DNA from: Caulobacteraceae bacterium | GTDB taxonomy: Bacteria > Pseudomonadota > Alphaproteobacteria > Caulobacterales > Caulobacteraceae | Reading direction: 5' to 3' | Assembly (NCBI GenBank): GCA_947475735.1 | Contig: CANJLQ010000009.1 | Coordinates: 121,788-185,787 of the forward strand | Length of the DNA stretch: 64,000 bases | Shown here: in pieces, positions 29,499 to 38,407 of the stretch | Layout of the letters: each line of letters begins with the position of its first letter | How positions within the stretch are numbered: position 1 is the stretch's first letter | Notes under the pieces: model-generated | Told to the model about the DNA's origin: nothing | Seen by the model: only the letters and a program-made list of their open reading frames with translations | The model's database searches: none | Program-made: the position numbers and the translations under genes

Positions 29499-31100
29499 AT
29501 GCTCAAGAAGTCCCGACTGCTCGGTCTCGCCTTCGCAGCGGCCGACATCCTTGTGGAACTGGATGGCGACGGCCGGATCGCGTTCGCGATCGGCTCGGCC
29601 CCCGCCCCGGGGTGCGAGACGCCGGAGGCCTGGGTCGGCTCCCATCTCCATGAACGCCTCGGCAAGGCCAGCCGGGCGGCCATCGCGGCCGTCATCGACG
29701 ATCTGGGCGACGGGGCCCGATCACCGGCCGCCGAGATTCTGCTGATCTGCGGCGACACCCTGGTCCGCCGCGCCAGGCTGCGCGCCTTTCGACTTCCGCA
29801 GCTCGCTCCGGCGCTGTCGTGCGCCATCACCTTTGAAGGCGCGCCCTTCGCCCTGGCCGTGCCGCGATGCCCGCCTCTCCTGGATGGCGCCGGTCTTCTC
29901 GAACGTGCGCGGTCCAAGCTCATCGACGCGCCCGCCGGAGAGGCCATGGCCCTCGCGTTTGTCGATGTCCCCGGTCTGTCCTCGGTCGAGGGCGAGCAGG
30001 GCGAGCGCGCCACCGCCCGCGTCAACGCCGCGCTCCAGTCCGCGTCCCTGGACGGATCGTCGGCGGCGCGCCTGACCCCCGAGCGTTTCGCCCTGATCAA
30101 GAACGCGGCCGACGGGCGCGATCTCGCGGCGGAGGTTCGCGAAGCCGGCGAAGCTGAAGGCTACGCCTTCTCTCCCCGCGCGGCGGAAGCGGCGCTCCAG
30201 GACACCGCCGATCCCGTCAGCACGCTCAAGGCGATGCGGTTCACCATCGAGGGCTGTTTGCGGGACGGCGGGCTCGACCATCCGGAGCGGACCTTCGCCC
30301 AGACCCTGAAGAAGACCCTCAGCGACGCCGACAAGTTCCGCGTGATGGTCAAGGCGCGCCAGTTTGACCTGCACTATCAGCCCATCGTCGATCTCAAGAC
30401 CGGGGCGGTGCATCATTTCGAGGCGTTGGCCCGCTTCGGCGCGAACGGACCGGCCACCGTCCTCCACATGGCTGAGGAACTCGGCCTGATCGAGGATTTC
30501 GATCTGGCCGTCCTGGAAAAGGCCGTGCGCAAGATGCGCCAGCCCGGAAACGGCCTGGTGAAGGTGGCGGTGAACGTGTCCGCCGCGTCCCTGGCGACCG
30601 ACACCTATCTGACCGCCCTGGCCCGCCTCACGGCGGCCGAACCCCGCGAGCGCCACCGTCTGGTGCTGGAGGTGACCGAGACCGCCGCGCTCGCCGACCT
30701 GGAGGCGGCGGACAAGCGACTGCGGGCGATCCGCAAGTCCGGGGTCAAGATCTGCATCGACGACTTCGGTGTCGGATCGGCCTCATTCGACTATCTGCGC
30801 GGCCTGTCCGTGGACACGGTCAAGATCGACGGCAGCTTCATCCGCGATCTGGACGTCAACCCGCGTTCGCGCACCCTGGTGACCCATCTGGTCGAACTCT
30901 GCGCGTCGTTGCAGCTGACCACCGTCGCGGAAATGATCGAGACCGAGGCGGTCGAACAGGCGGTCCGCTCGATCGGCGTCGACTACGGCCAGGGCTGGCT
31001 GTTCGGTCGTGCGACGCCCGAGCCCATCACGACGCTGCAGGATCGAGCGCCAGCACCGGCGCTGGCCCGGCGCAGGGGCGCGGTCGTCGGCTGGGGATGA
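29499..31100 (+). CDS. EAL-domain cyclic di-GMP phosphodiesterase
   Basis: A 533-residue cytosolic protein. The first 60 residues look PAS-like, residues about 140-260 a possible degenerate GGDEF-type region, and a complete EAL domain fills about 285-525. It shows HFEALARF (EAL signature), NVSAAS, LEVTETA, CIDDFGVGSASFDYL, VKIDGSFI and a final QGWLFGR. These are the metal and catalytic residues of active c-di-GMP phosphodiesterases. In Caulobacterales, c-di-GMP governs stalk, flagellum and holdfast. The gene is alone, next to a tRNA. Confidence 0.9.
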   Translation: MLKKSRLLGLAFAAADILVELDGDGRIAFAIGSAPAPGCETPEAWVGSHLHERLGKASRAAIAAVIDDLGDGARSPAAEILLICGDTLVRRARLRAFRLPQLAPALSCAITFEGAPFALAVPRCPPLLDGAGLLERARSKLIDAPAGEAMALAFVDVPGLSSVEGEQGERATARVNAALQSASLDGSSAARLTPERFALIKNAADGRDLAAEVREAGEAEGYAFSPRAAEAALQDTADPVSTLKAMRFTIEGCLRDGGLDHPERTFAQTLKKTLSDADKFRVMVKARQFDLHYQPIVDLKTGAVHHFEALARFGANGPATVLHMAEELGLIEDFDLAVLEKAVRKMRQPGNGLVKVAVNVSAASLATDTYLTALARLTAAEPRERHRLVLEVTETAALADLEAADKRLRAIRKSGVKICIDDFGVGSASFDYLRGLSVDTVKIDGSFIRDLDVNPRSRTLVTHLVELCASLQLTTVAEMIETEAVEQAVRSIGVDYGQGWLFGRATPEPITTLQDRAPAPALARRRGAVVGWG

Positions 31101-31161
31101 CGCGCGCGCGCTTCCGCCTCGTCCGTCCACCGGATCAACTCAGGACCCAAATCCACCGAGT

Positions 31162-31238
<77 letters not shown>

Positions 31239-31347
31239 TTGTCAGCCTGACCAAGGGTCATGGCGCGACGGAGAGGGCGGGACATAGGCGGGCGGAACCG
31301 CCGGTGTCAACGGCCTGCGGGGCGCCCCGACGGCTCGCCCGGCGATT

Positions 31348-31962
31348 TCAGAACGGCAGGATGTTGCGCTGGCGGCTGTAGGCCATGGTGCCGACGTTGG
31401 CCCCCAGGCGCAGGCCGACCCCGGTCCGAACCGGCGCCAGGACGATGCCGTCCGCGCGCTGGTAGTTCACACCCACCCCGCCGACCAGATAGGCCGAACC
31501 CTCGACCCCCGGATAGCGGCGGTAGATGGCGTCGGGCGCATACAGGCCGTAGCACAGGGTGAAGACGCGGCTGGCGTTGCCCCCGACGTCCCAGCCCACC
31601 GAAATGCCCTGCCAGAACACCTCCTGCGAGGCCGACAGGTCCTTCATGTGCAGAGCGCCCCGGCCATAGCGCAGGCCGACGACGGCGGCGCCGGCCCCCT
31701 CTTCGCCGGCGATATAGGCGGTGGGGCGGTCTCCCTGGTCGGCGAAGATACGCTCGATCGCGGACCCCATGGCCTCGGCGGCGATGCCCAGCTCGCGCGA
31801 ACCGGCGGCCACCAGTTCGTCGGCGGTATAGGCCTGGGCGTTGGCATCGGACGCGATCGGATAGGCGGGCTCCGCAGGCTGACGAGGCTGGGTCGCGCAG
31901 GCCCCAAGCGATGCGGCGGCGGTGGCGGCGAAGCCCGTCTGGATCAGCTGGCGGCGGTGCAT
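31348..31962 (-). CDS. eipA: DUF1134 envelope-integrity protein EipA-like
   Basis: This 204-residue protein starts at ATG 31962, since it yields MHRRQLIQTGFAATAAASLG followed by ACATQ, a lipobox-like leader; the upstream 21 codons are not conserved-looking. The DUF1134 core has AIERIFADQGDRPTAYIAGE, VVGLRYGRGAL, QEVFWQGISVGWDVGGNASR and GVEGSAYLVGGVGVNYQRAD. EipA is a periplasmic factor needed for envelope stress resistance in Brucella, where I recall its gene being a direct CtrA target. A CtrA-like box lies 87 bases upstream of this start. Confidence 0.85.
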   Translation of the reverse strand: MHRRQLIQTGFAATAAASLGACATQPRQPAEPAYPIASDANAQAYTADELVAAGSRELGIAAEAMGSAIERIFADQGDRPTAYIAGEEGAGAAVVGLRYGRGALHMKDLSASQEVFWQGISVGWDVGGNASRVFTLCYGLYAPDAIYRRYPGVEGSAYLVGGVGVNYQRADGIVLAPVRTGVGLRLGANVGTMAYSRQRNILPF

Positions 31963-32048
31963 GGTTGGGTCCCCGGGATCAGTGAAATCGCCCCCTCGGC
32001 GTCGCTCGCCAAGGTCCGCGCCCATTGAGTCAGCCTTGGGGCGGCGAG

Positions 32049-32064
32049 GTTAACGCGGTACTAA
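32049..32064 (-). promoter_or_regulatory. CtrA-like box upstream of eipA
   Basis: On the minus strand the sequence reads TTAG-taccgcg-TTAAC, the CtrA consensus TTAA-N7-TTAAC with one mismatch. It lies 87 bases before the DUF1134 start and points the same way. The Brucella homologue being CtrA-controlled makes the hit more credible than its sequence alone. Confidence 0.6.
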
Positions 32065-32088
32065 TCCTCTGGCGGCGAAACCCCCTCA

Positions 32089-32180
32089 CGCTCAAGCAGC
32101 GAGGCTCCGCGAGCCGAGCGTTAGCGCCCCAAACCTGCGCTCAAGCAGCGAGGCTCCGCGAGCCGAGCGCTAGCGCCCCA
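32089..32180. repeat. two 43-bp direct repeats with internal palindromes
   Basis: Units at 32089-32131 and 32138-32180 match at 42 of 43 positions, 49 bases apart. Each has a palindrome ggctccgcgagcc and ends in a gcg-tagcgcccca block; the second copy is a perfect cgctagcg. They fill the gap just downstream of the UPF0114 gene stop (32186) and could act as a terminator, or as a duplicated REP-like element. Confidence 0.85.
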
Positions 32181-32185
32181 TCTGC

Positions 32186-32728
32186 CTAGTGCTTGTCCGT
32201 CTTGGCGGTCAGCCAGTCCATCAGTGCCAGCAGGACGCCCGACGCGACGAAGGTCAGGTGGATGATGACGCCCCACATCAGGGCGGTTTCGTCCAGCGGA
32301 TAGCCCGGCTTGCCGATGTTCATGAAGGTCTTCAGCAGCTGGATGCCCGAGATCGCCACGATGGAGGCGATCAGCTTCATCTTCAGACCCGAGAAGTCCA
32401 CGGTTCCCATCCACGGGGGCCGGTCGGTCTCGCCGTCCAGGTCCAGCTTGGACACGAAATTCTCATAGCCCGAGAACATCACGATCAGCAGCAGATTGCC
32501 CGCCAGCGACAGGTCCACCAGCGTGAGGACCGCCAGGATCGCGGCGTTGGAGTCCATCCGCTGACCCAGCACGAAGGCCTGGGGCAGGTAGTAGAACAGG
32601 TCCGCCACGAACACCGCCAGCAGCATCAGCAGCGCCAGCGCCAGGCCGAAATAGAAGGGCGCCATCAGCCAGCGCGAGCGGAACAGCATCCGCTCGAAGG
32701 CCGTCTCGATGCGCGGCTTGGTCCCCAT
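32186..32728 (-). CDS. UPF0114 / TIGR00645 family inner-membrane protein
   Basis: A 180-residue protein of the YqhA family with four likely membrane segments: FYFGLALALLMLLAVFVADL, ILAVLTLVDLSLAGNLLLIV, LIASIVAISGIQLLKTF and WGVIIHLTFVASGVLLALMD. The N-terminus MGTKPRIETAFERMLFRSRW and the VMFSGYENFVSKLD block are typical. Function is unknown. It starts 5 bases after the pheT stop, so it may be the last gene of the pheS-pheT operon. Confidence 0.9.
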   Translation of the reverse strand: MGTKPRIETAFERMLFRSRWLMAPFYFGLALALLMLLAVFVADLFYYLPQAFVLGQRMDSNAAILAVLTLVDLSLAGNLLLIVMFSGYENFVSKLDLDGETDRPPWMGTVDFSGLKMKLIASIVAISGIQLLKTFMNIGKPGYPLDETALMWGVIIHLTFVASGVLLALMDWLTAKTDKH

Positions 32729-32732
32729 TCGC

Positions 32733-35177
32733 CTATCCCCTCAGTCGCGACCCCAGCTTGTCCGCGGCGGCGACGATCCTGGCTGACAGTGCCTCGATAT
32801 CGGCGTCCGTCAAGGTGGCCTCGCGCGGCTGGATCACGACCTCGATGGCGATCGACTTGGACCCCTCGGGGACGCCAGCCCCGCGATAGACGTCGAACAC
32901 CCGCACCTCGGCGATCAGGGTCTTGTCGGCCCCCGCCACGGCCCGGACCAGATCGCCCGCCGCCCGGCCGTCCTCCACCACGAAGGCGAAGTCGCGGGTC
33001 AGGGGCATCAGGTTGGGCAGGTCGGCGGTGCCGCGCGCCTTGGTCGCCCCGGCCCTGGCCTTGGGCTCGGGCACGGCGTCCAGCACGATCTCGAAGGCCA
33101 GCATCGGCCCATCGGCGTCCAGCGCCTTCAGCACGCGCGGATGCACGGCCCCGAACTCGGCCACCACTGTCTTGGGCCCCAGCTGCAGCCGTGCCGACCG
33201 CCCCGGATGCCACCAGTCGCGGTTCGACCCCTGCGCCAGTTGCAGCGACGCGACCGGTGCGCCGATCGCCTCCAGCACCGCCGTCAGGTCGGCCTTCAGG
33301 GCGAACACGGCGTCGTCGCCGCCACCTGCCCAGTGCCGGGCCGCGCGCGGGCTGATCAGGCCGGCGATCACCGTCCTCTGGTCGTTCGCCCCGTCGCCCA
33401 GATAGATCGGCCCGATCTCGAACAGGGCCACATCCCCATGCCCGCGCGCGGCGTTCCGCGCCGCCGCCTGGATCAGATTGGGCAGAACCGAGGGCCGCAT
33501 GCAGTCCAGATCGGACGCGATGGGATTGTCGACCACGAGGCGCTCGTCGCCGCCGCCGAACATCGTCGCGATGTCCCTACGCGTGAACGACCAGGTGACC
33601 GCCTCGGCATAGCCCAGGGCCGCCAGCGCCCGCCGTGCGATTCGTACCCGCGCCTGACGGGGATTCAGCACACCCCGGCTGGGCGCGCCCTGGTCGGGCA
33701 GGGGGGTGTCGGGCAGGTGGTCATAGCCGTGGATGCGCGCGACCTCTTCCACCAGGTCCGCCTTGCCCTCGACGTCGCGCCGCCACGACGGCGGGGTCAC
33801 GATCCAGGGCTCCGCCGAACCGGCCGGTGCCGCCGCGATATGGAAGCCCAGCTGACCCAGGATCGTCCCGATCCGGTCGTCCTCCAGTTCCAGGCCCGAC
33901 AGGCGCTTCACATAGGCGGGGTCGAAGGCGAAGGGGGCCGGGTCGGCCGGGGCGGTCCCCGCGACCACCACCTCGGAGGGCTCGCCGCCGCACAGATCCA
34001 GGATCAGCCGCGTCGCCAGCTCCAGTCCCGGCACCACCGAGGCCGGGTCCACCCCGCGCGCGAACCGGTACTGGGCGTCGGAGTTGATGGTCAGCGTCCG
34101 CCCGGTGTGGGCCGTGACGATCGGATCGAACCAGGCGCTTTCCAGGAAGACGTCGGTGGTCTCGTCCGAGCACCCCGTGCTCTCACCACCCATGACACCG
34201 CCCAGGCCGATGGGGCGTTCCCCCATCGCATCGGCGATGACGCACATGGCCGGATCGACCGCATAGGTCTTGCCGTCCAGAGCGATCAACTGCTCGGCCG
34301 TGCCCGCCGCGATATGCTCGCTTCCGGCCGAGACCTGGCCCCCCCGAACCACGATCTCGGTTCCGACCAGCTTGGCCACGTCATAGACGTGCAGCGGCCG
34401 CGCCCGGTCGTAGGCGATCAGATTGGTCACATCGACCAGGCGGTTGATCGAGCGCAGCCCGATGGCCTTGAGCCGCGTCTGCAGCCAGGCTGGCGAGGGC
34501 CCGTTCTTCACGCCCCGGATCACCCGCCCGGCAAACACCGGGCACATCTCGGGCGCATCGATCCGCACCGTGATCGGCGACGGAAAGGCCCCGCGCACCA
34601 CGGCGATGTCGAAATGCTTCAGCGTGCCGACGCCCGCCGCCGCCAGGTCGCGCGCGATGCCCGCCACGCCCAGCCAGTCGGGCCTGTTCGGCGTCACCTC
34701 GAAATCGATCACCGGCTCGGCCCCGAACAGCTGGGCCACCGGCATGCCGACGGGGATCTCGGGCGGCAGTTCCTGGATGCCGTCGCTCTCGTCCGACAGC
34801 TGCAGTTCCGAGGCCGAGCACAGCATCCCGTTCGACACCACGCCCCGGACCGGCTTCTCGACCAGGGTCACGCCCAGGCCGGGCACATAGGCCCCGATCG
34901 GGGCATAGATGGTGGTCAGGCCCGCCCGCGCATTGGGCGCGCCGCAGACGATCTCCTTCAGTCCGTCGACCGTCTCGACCTGACAGACCTGCAGCCGGTC
35001 GGCGTTCGGATGGCGCTCGGCCGAGACGATCTTGGCAACGGTAAAGGGGGCCAGGGCCACGGTCGGGTCGGCGACATGCTCGACCTCGAGCCCGGCCATG
35101 GTCATGGCGTCGGCGACCTGGGCGGCGGTGGCGCTCGTGTCGAGGTGGTCCTTCAGCCAGGACAGGGTGAACTTCAT
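32733..35177 (-). CDS. pheT: phenylalanine-tRNA ligase beta subunit
   Basis: PheT (814 residues) pairs with PheS as an alpha2-beta2 enzyme that charges tRNA-Phe. The N-terminal tRNA-binding OB domain shows [20 protein letters not shown] and [16 protein letters not shown] blocks, followed by B3/4 editing, B5, the synthetase-like core and a C-terminal FDX-ACB domain ([10 protein letters not shown] near residue 720). Length is normal. Its start overlaps the stop of the small gene at 35174 (ATGA), so it is translationally coupled to it and not directly to pheS. Confidence 0.96.
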   Translation of the reverse strand: MKFTLSWLKDHLDTSATAAQVADAMTMAGLEVEHVADPTVALAPFTVAKIVSAERHPNADRLQVCQVETVDGLKEIVCGAPNARAGLTTIYAPIGAYVPGLGVTLVEKPVRGVVSNGMLCSASELQLSDESDGIQELPPEIPVGMPVAQLFGAEPVIDFEVTPNRPDWLGVAGIARDLAAAGVGTLKHFDIAVVRGAFPSPITVRIDAPEMCPVFAGRVIRGVKNGPSPAWLQTRLKAIGLRSINRLVDVTNLIAYDRARPLHVYDVAKLVGTEIVVRGGQVSAGSEHIAAGTAEQLIALDGKTYAVDPAMCVIADAMGERPIGLGGVMGGESTGCSDETTDVFLESAWFDPIVTAHTGRTLTINSDAQYRFARGVDPASVVPGLELATRLILDLCGGEPSEVVVAGTAPADPAPFAFDPAYVKRLSGLELEDDRIGTILGQLGFHIAAAPAGSAEPWIVTPPSWRRDVEGKADLVEEVARIHGYDHLPDTPLPDQGAPSRGVLNPRQARVRIARRALAALGYAEAVTWSFTRRDIATMFGGGDERLVVDNPIASDLDCMRPSVLPNLIQAAARNAARGHGDVALFEIGPIYLGDGANDQRTVIAGLISPRAARHWAGGGDDAVFALKADLTAVLEAIGAPVASLQLAQGSNRDWWHPGRSARLQLGPKTVVAEFGAVHPRVLKALDADGPMLAFEIVLDAVPEPKARAGATKARGTADLPNLMPLTRDFAFVVEDGRAAGDLVRAVAGADKTLIAEVRVFDVYRGAGVPEGSKSIAIEVVIQPREATLTDADIEALSARIVAAADKLGSRLRG

Positions 35178-35563
35178 GCCGCGGTGTCCCCCAGCGAGGT
35201 CAGCAAGGTGCGGATGAAGGCCTCGTCGCCGGTGAAGCCGACGCCCCGGAAGTCGCAGTCGATGAAGCGGCAGCCGTGGAAGACGATCGTCCCCGTCACC
35301 CGCGCCTCGTCCAGTGGCCGGAACAACAGGCTCCTCGGGTGACCGACGATCCCGCCCATCGTGCAGCCCGAGAAGTCGCAGCCGTCCACCGGCAGGATCA
35401 CCGCCGGCCCTTCCAGGGCGCAGCGGGTGAAGGTCCGTCCACGGATCTCGCCCTTGCCGGCGCGCACCGCTTCCAGCACCAGCAGCGGCAACCAGATCTG
35501 CTGATCGACATGATCGGGCCCCAGGCCGACGGGGTTCAGGATCAGGGGTTCAGGGGCACTCAT
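35174..35563 (-). CDS. small pentapeptide-like protein between pheS and pheT
   Basis: A 129-residue protein with no signal peptide. The start at 35563 overlaps the pheS stop (TGATG) and the stop overlaps the pheT start, so it is wedged in by coupling at both ends. Residues 35-115 have a spaced Phe/Cys pattern ([37 protein letters not shown]) like pentapeptide repeats, which form a right-handed beta-helix. The N-terminal 30 residues are distinct. Its place suggests a link to phenylalanyl-tRNA synthesis or simply shared expression. Function is unknown. Confidence 0.75.
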   Translation of the reverse strand: MSAPEPLILNPVGLGPDHVDQQIWLPLLVLEAVRAGKGEIRGRTFTRCALEGPAVILPVDGCDFSGCTMGGIVGHPRSLLFRPLDEARVTGTIVFHGCRFIDCDFRGVGFTGDEAFIRTLLTSLGDTAA

Positions 35564-36639
35564 CAGCTCAGACCGGATGCGGGGTTGGGGGCGGAAAACG
35601 CCGAGAAGCCGTAGTGCGCCAGCCAGCGCACATCGGCCTCGAACATTGGGCGCAGGTCCGGCACGCCGTACTTCAGCATGGCCAGGCGATCGACCCCCAT
35701 GCCGAAGGCGAAGCCCTGCCACTGGTCCGGGTCGATGCCGCAGGCCTTCAGCACATTGGGATGCACCATCCCGCAGCCCAGGATCTCCAGCCAGTCGTCG
35801 CCCTCGTTGAGCACCAGCTTTCCGCCCGAGCGGTCGCAGCGGATGTCCATCTCGGCCGAGGGCTCAGTGAAGGGGAAGTGGTGCGGGCGGAACCGCGCGT
35901 CGACGCCGTCCAGCTCGAAGAACCGCGCCACGAAGTCCTTCAGGGTCGTCTTCAGGTGACCCATGTGGATGTCCTTGCCGATCACCAGACCCTCGATCTG
36001 GTGGAACATCGGGGTGTGGGTGGCGTCGGAGTCTTTGCGGAAGGTGCGGCCGGGCGCGACGATGCGGATCGGCGGCTCCTGGCTCATCATCGTGCGGACC
36101 TGCACCGGCGACGTGTGTGTCCTCAGCACCTTGCGCTCGCCCGTCTCAGGGTCGGGCTTCAGGAAGAAGGTGTCGTGCATTTCCCGCGCGGGGTGCTTGG
36201 GCGGAAAGTTCAGGGCGGTGAAGTTGTGGAAGTCGTCCTCGATGTCGGGCCCTTCGGCGACGGCGAAGCCCATCCCGGCGAAGACGGCGATCATCTCGTC
36301 CATCACCTGCATGGTCGGGTGCACGCCCCCCTTGCGACGGGGCCGCGCCGGCAAAGTCAGATCGACGTGCTCGGCGGCCAGGCGCGCGTCCAACTCGGCG
36401 GCCTCCAGCTCGGCCTTCCTGGCCGCGATCGCGGCCGTGACCCGGTCGCGCAGGCCGTTGATGATCGGCCCCTGCTCGCGCCGCTCGTCGGGGCTCATCG
36501 CCCCCATGCCCTTCAGCAGGCCGGAGATCGCGCCGGTCTTGCCCAGCGCGGCGACGCGCACGGCCTCGGCTTCGGCCACGGTGGCGGCCCCGCCGATGGC
36601 ATTGATCAGTTCCAGTTCGAGTTTGGCCAGGTCGGTCAT
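35563..36639 (-). CDS. pheS: phenylalanine-tRNA ligase alpha subunit
   Basis: PheS (358 residues) is the catalytic subunit. Class II motif 2 is visible as [20 protein letters not shown], followed by [15 protein letters not shown] and the C-terminal motif 3 [34 protein letters not shown] binds the amino acid. The N-terminal coiled coil (about residues 1-85) grips tRNA. The start at 36639 fits the family. It heads a run continuing into the small gene, pheT and perhaps the UPF0114 gene. Confidence 0.97.
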   Translation of the reverse strand: MTDLAKLELELINAIGGAATVAEAEAVRVAALGKTGAISGLLKGMGAMSPDERREQGPIINGLRDRVTAAIAARKAELEAAELDARLAAEHVDLTLPARPRRKGGVHPTMQVMDEMIAVFAGMGFAVAEGPDIEDDFHNFTALNFPPKHPAREMHDTFFLKPDPETGERKVLRTHTSPVQVRTMMSQEPPIRIVAPGRTFRKDSDATHTPMFHQIEGLVIGKDIHMGHLKTTLKDFVARFFELDGVDARFRPHHFPFTEPSAEMDIRCDRSGGKLVLNEGDDWLEILGCGMVHPNVLKACGIDPDQWQGFAFGMGVDRLAMLKYGVPDLRPMFEADVRWLAHYGFSAFSAPNPASGLS

Positions 36640-36690
36640 GGCGGCAGTCCCTAGCCGCTCACGCCTTTCGACGGAAGCCTGAGCGCAGCC

Positions 36691-37584
36691 TCAGCCCCGC
36701 TCGCCGTACTCCTGGCGATAGGGCATGCCCCCGCCCGTGTCCCCGGGCGGCAGGTCGCCGTAGTAGCCGGCGGGCGGCGTCACATAGACCGGCGCGGGCT
36801 GATAGACCTGGGGCGCGGGCTGAGCCGGATAGTCATAGGCCTGCGGCGCGGGCGCGTACTGAACCTGCGGCGGCGCATAGCCGTAAGCCTCGGCACCCTG
36901 ACCGTAGGCATAGCCGTCCTCATAGCCGCCCTGAACGGCCGCGTAGCCGCCGCCATGGGCGCTGCTCTCGCTGTAGCTTTCGCGCACGCTGTAGGACGAG
37001 CCCGACGCGCTGCTGCGGCTGTAATGGTCGTCGTGGCCCTGATCGCCATAGCCACCGCCGTCGCAACGGTCGCGGCAGGGCGGAGGCGGCGGGGCGGGCG
37101 GCAGGTCGCAACCGCCGCACCGGTCGGTGGTCACATAGCGCCGCCCGAAGCCGCGCACCGTGTATCCGAACGGGCGGCTGGGGCCATGGCCGGGTCCGCT
37201 GACATAGACGTAGCCGTAGCCCCCGCCGTAGCCGTATCCACCCAGGTCAACGCCGCCGGAGCCGACGGCGACCATGCCGCCGTGTCCGCCATATCCGCCG
37301 CGCACCTGCCCCAGCTCATAGGCGCGGGCGTTGATGGCCGCGCCCGCCCCCGCGCCCGCATAGGCGCTGGCGTTGGCATTGGCGTTCACATTGACGTTGA
37401 TGTTGCCGCCGTAATGGCCGCCTCCGCCACAGCCACCCCGGCAGCCGCCGCCAAGACCGCCTCCGGGATGCCCGCCACCTCCATGCCCGCCACCGCCCGG
37501 GCGTTCTCCAGCGAAAGCAGGGGCGGCGGCCAGCACCAGAAGCGCGGCCAGGGACGAGGTCAGGACGGACAGAAAGCGGGACAC
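36691..37584 (-). CDS. secreted Gly/Asn/Ala/Tyr-rich low-complexity protein
   Basis: This 297-residue protein is read from GTG 37584, which gives a signal peptide (VSRFLSVLTSSLAALLVLAA ending APAFAGE) after a ggag site 9 bases upstream; an earlier start would spoil it. After a Gly/His stretch comes an Asn/Ala block (NINVNVNANANASA), Gly/Tyr-rich loops, a CGGCDLPPAPPPPPCRDRC segment with four Cys, a Ser-rich region and a Pro/Tyr tail. It looks like a surface or matrix protein. No enzyme fold is visible. The neighbouring minus-strand gene at 37718 encodes a related type. Confidence 0.7.
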   Translation of the reverse strand: MSRFLSVLTSSLAALLVLAAAPAFAGERPGGGGHGGGGHPGGGLGGGCRGGCGGGGHYGGNINVNVNANANASAYAGAGAGAAINARAYELGQVRGGYGGHGGMVAVGSGGVDLGGYGYGGGYGYVYVSGPGHGPSRPFGYTVRGFGRRYVTTDRCGGCDLPPAPPPPPCRDRCDGGGYGDQGHDDHYSRSSASGSSYSVRESYSESSAHGGGYAAVQGGYEDGYAYGQGAEAYGYAPPQVQYAPAPQAYDYPAQPAPQVYQPAPVYVTPPAGYYGDLPPGDTGGGMPYRQEYGERG

Positions 37585-37717
37585 GACAGAGCACTCCAAC
37601 AGAGGCGACAGACCCCTGTAGGGCATCGACCGGCCCGTCGGTTCCGGATGCTCGCGCGGCGCGAGAGACCGGCGTCAGACGTGGTTAAACTTCCCGCTCG
37701 TGGCGTGAAGCCGGCGC

Positions 37718-38206
37718 TCAGCGGTCGTAAAGATAGGGCCCGGCACCGCAGTCGCAGTCGCGGCGGTCGTCCCGACGGTGGTCCGCCCCGCGCGGCGCCC
37801 GGTCGTCGTTGTAGCCATAGGCGTCGTGGTAGCCGCGACCCGGAGGGCTCGACCACCGCGTCCAGCGATTGCCGCTGCTGTAGCCATAGCGTCCGCCGCG
37901 ATCGTGGCCGTAGCCGTGGCGATAGCCGTACCCGCCACTCGGTGGGCGATAGGCATAGGGGTCGCCGTAGCCCTGCCCGTAGCCGCCGTAGGCCGGTGCA
38001 GGACCGTTCACATACCCCGTGGCGGCGCGACCCGTCGCCGCATAGGATCGCCCGTCCCACTCGCTCAGCCCGCCGCCCCACTGCCCATGCGGCTGGCCGT
38101 AGGTGACGCTCGGCGCGCGATGATAGGGCTGGCCATAGGTCTGGGCGGCGGCCGCCGGAGCCAGGGCGGACGCCAGAAACGCCGCCACGATCAGTGCCTT
38201 GCCCAT
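37718..38206 (-). CDS. secreted Gly/Tyr/Arg-rich protein
   Basis: A 162-residue exported protein with signal peptide MGKALIVAAFLASALAPAAA (AQ junction). The rest is Gly/Tyr-rich (YGGYGQGYGDPYAYRPPSGG), then Arg/Asp-rich, ending DCDCGAGPYLYDR. It resembles RcnB-like or matrix proteins only in composition. It sits 133 bases upstream of the 297-residue low-complexity gene on the same strand; the pair may be co-expressed envelope proteins. Confidence 0.7.
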   Translation of the reverse strand: MGKALIVAAFLASALAPAAAAQTYGQPYHRAPSVTYGQPHGQWGGGLSEWDGRSYAATGRAATGYVNGPAPAYGGYGQGYGDPYAYRPPSGGYGYRHGYGHDRGGRYGYSSGNRWTRWSSPPGRGYHDAYGYNDDRAPRGADHRRDDRRDCDCGAGPYLYDR

Positions 38207-38296
38207 GCCGCTCTCCTCGCCTTCTGAGGAAGGTTAACACGGTTCGCCGGGTTTCGTTCGGCGCGCGATGACGAGCCGAACCTTATCCCCCGATCC

Positions 38297-38312
38297 ACAC
38301 AAGATGTTGATG
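38297..38312 (+). promoter_or_regulatory. possible NrdR-type box upstream of nrdB
   Basis: The sequence acacaagatgttgatg partly matches the 16-bp NrdR box (acaCwAtATaTwgtgt), 95 bases before nrdB. I found no second box at the usual spacing. A CtrA half-site gttaacc lies at 38322-38328. Either may regulate nrdB; support is weak. Confidence 0.25.
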
Positions 38313-38407
38313 TTGGGGATCGTTAACCAACTAGCCGTAGCGTTCAGTTCGATTCTGGGCTTGGATAGCCCTTACAGTCTCAACCGCTCTCGCATCCGGT
38401 CATCGCC

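Noticed and set aside
32089..32180. Possible CRISPR array
   Set aside because: Only two units with a 6-base gap; no spacers of regular length and no cas genes.
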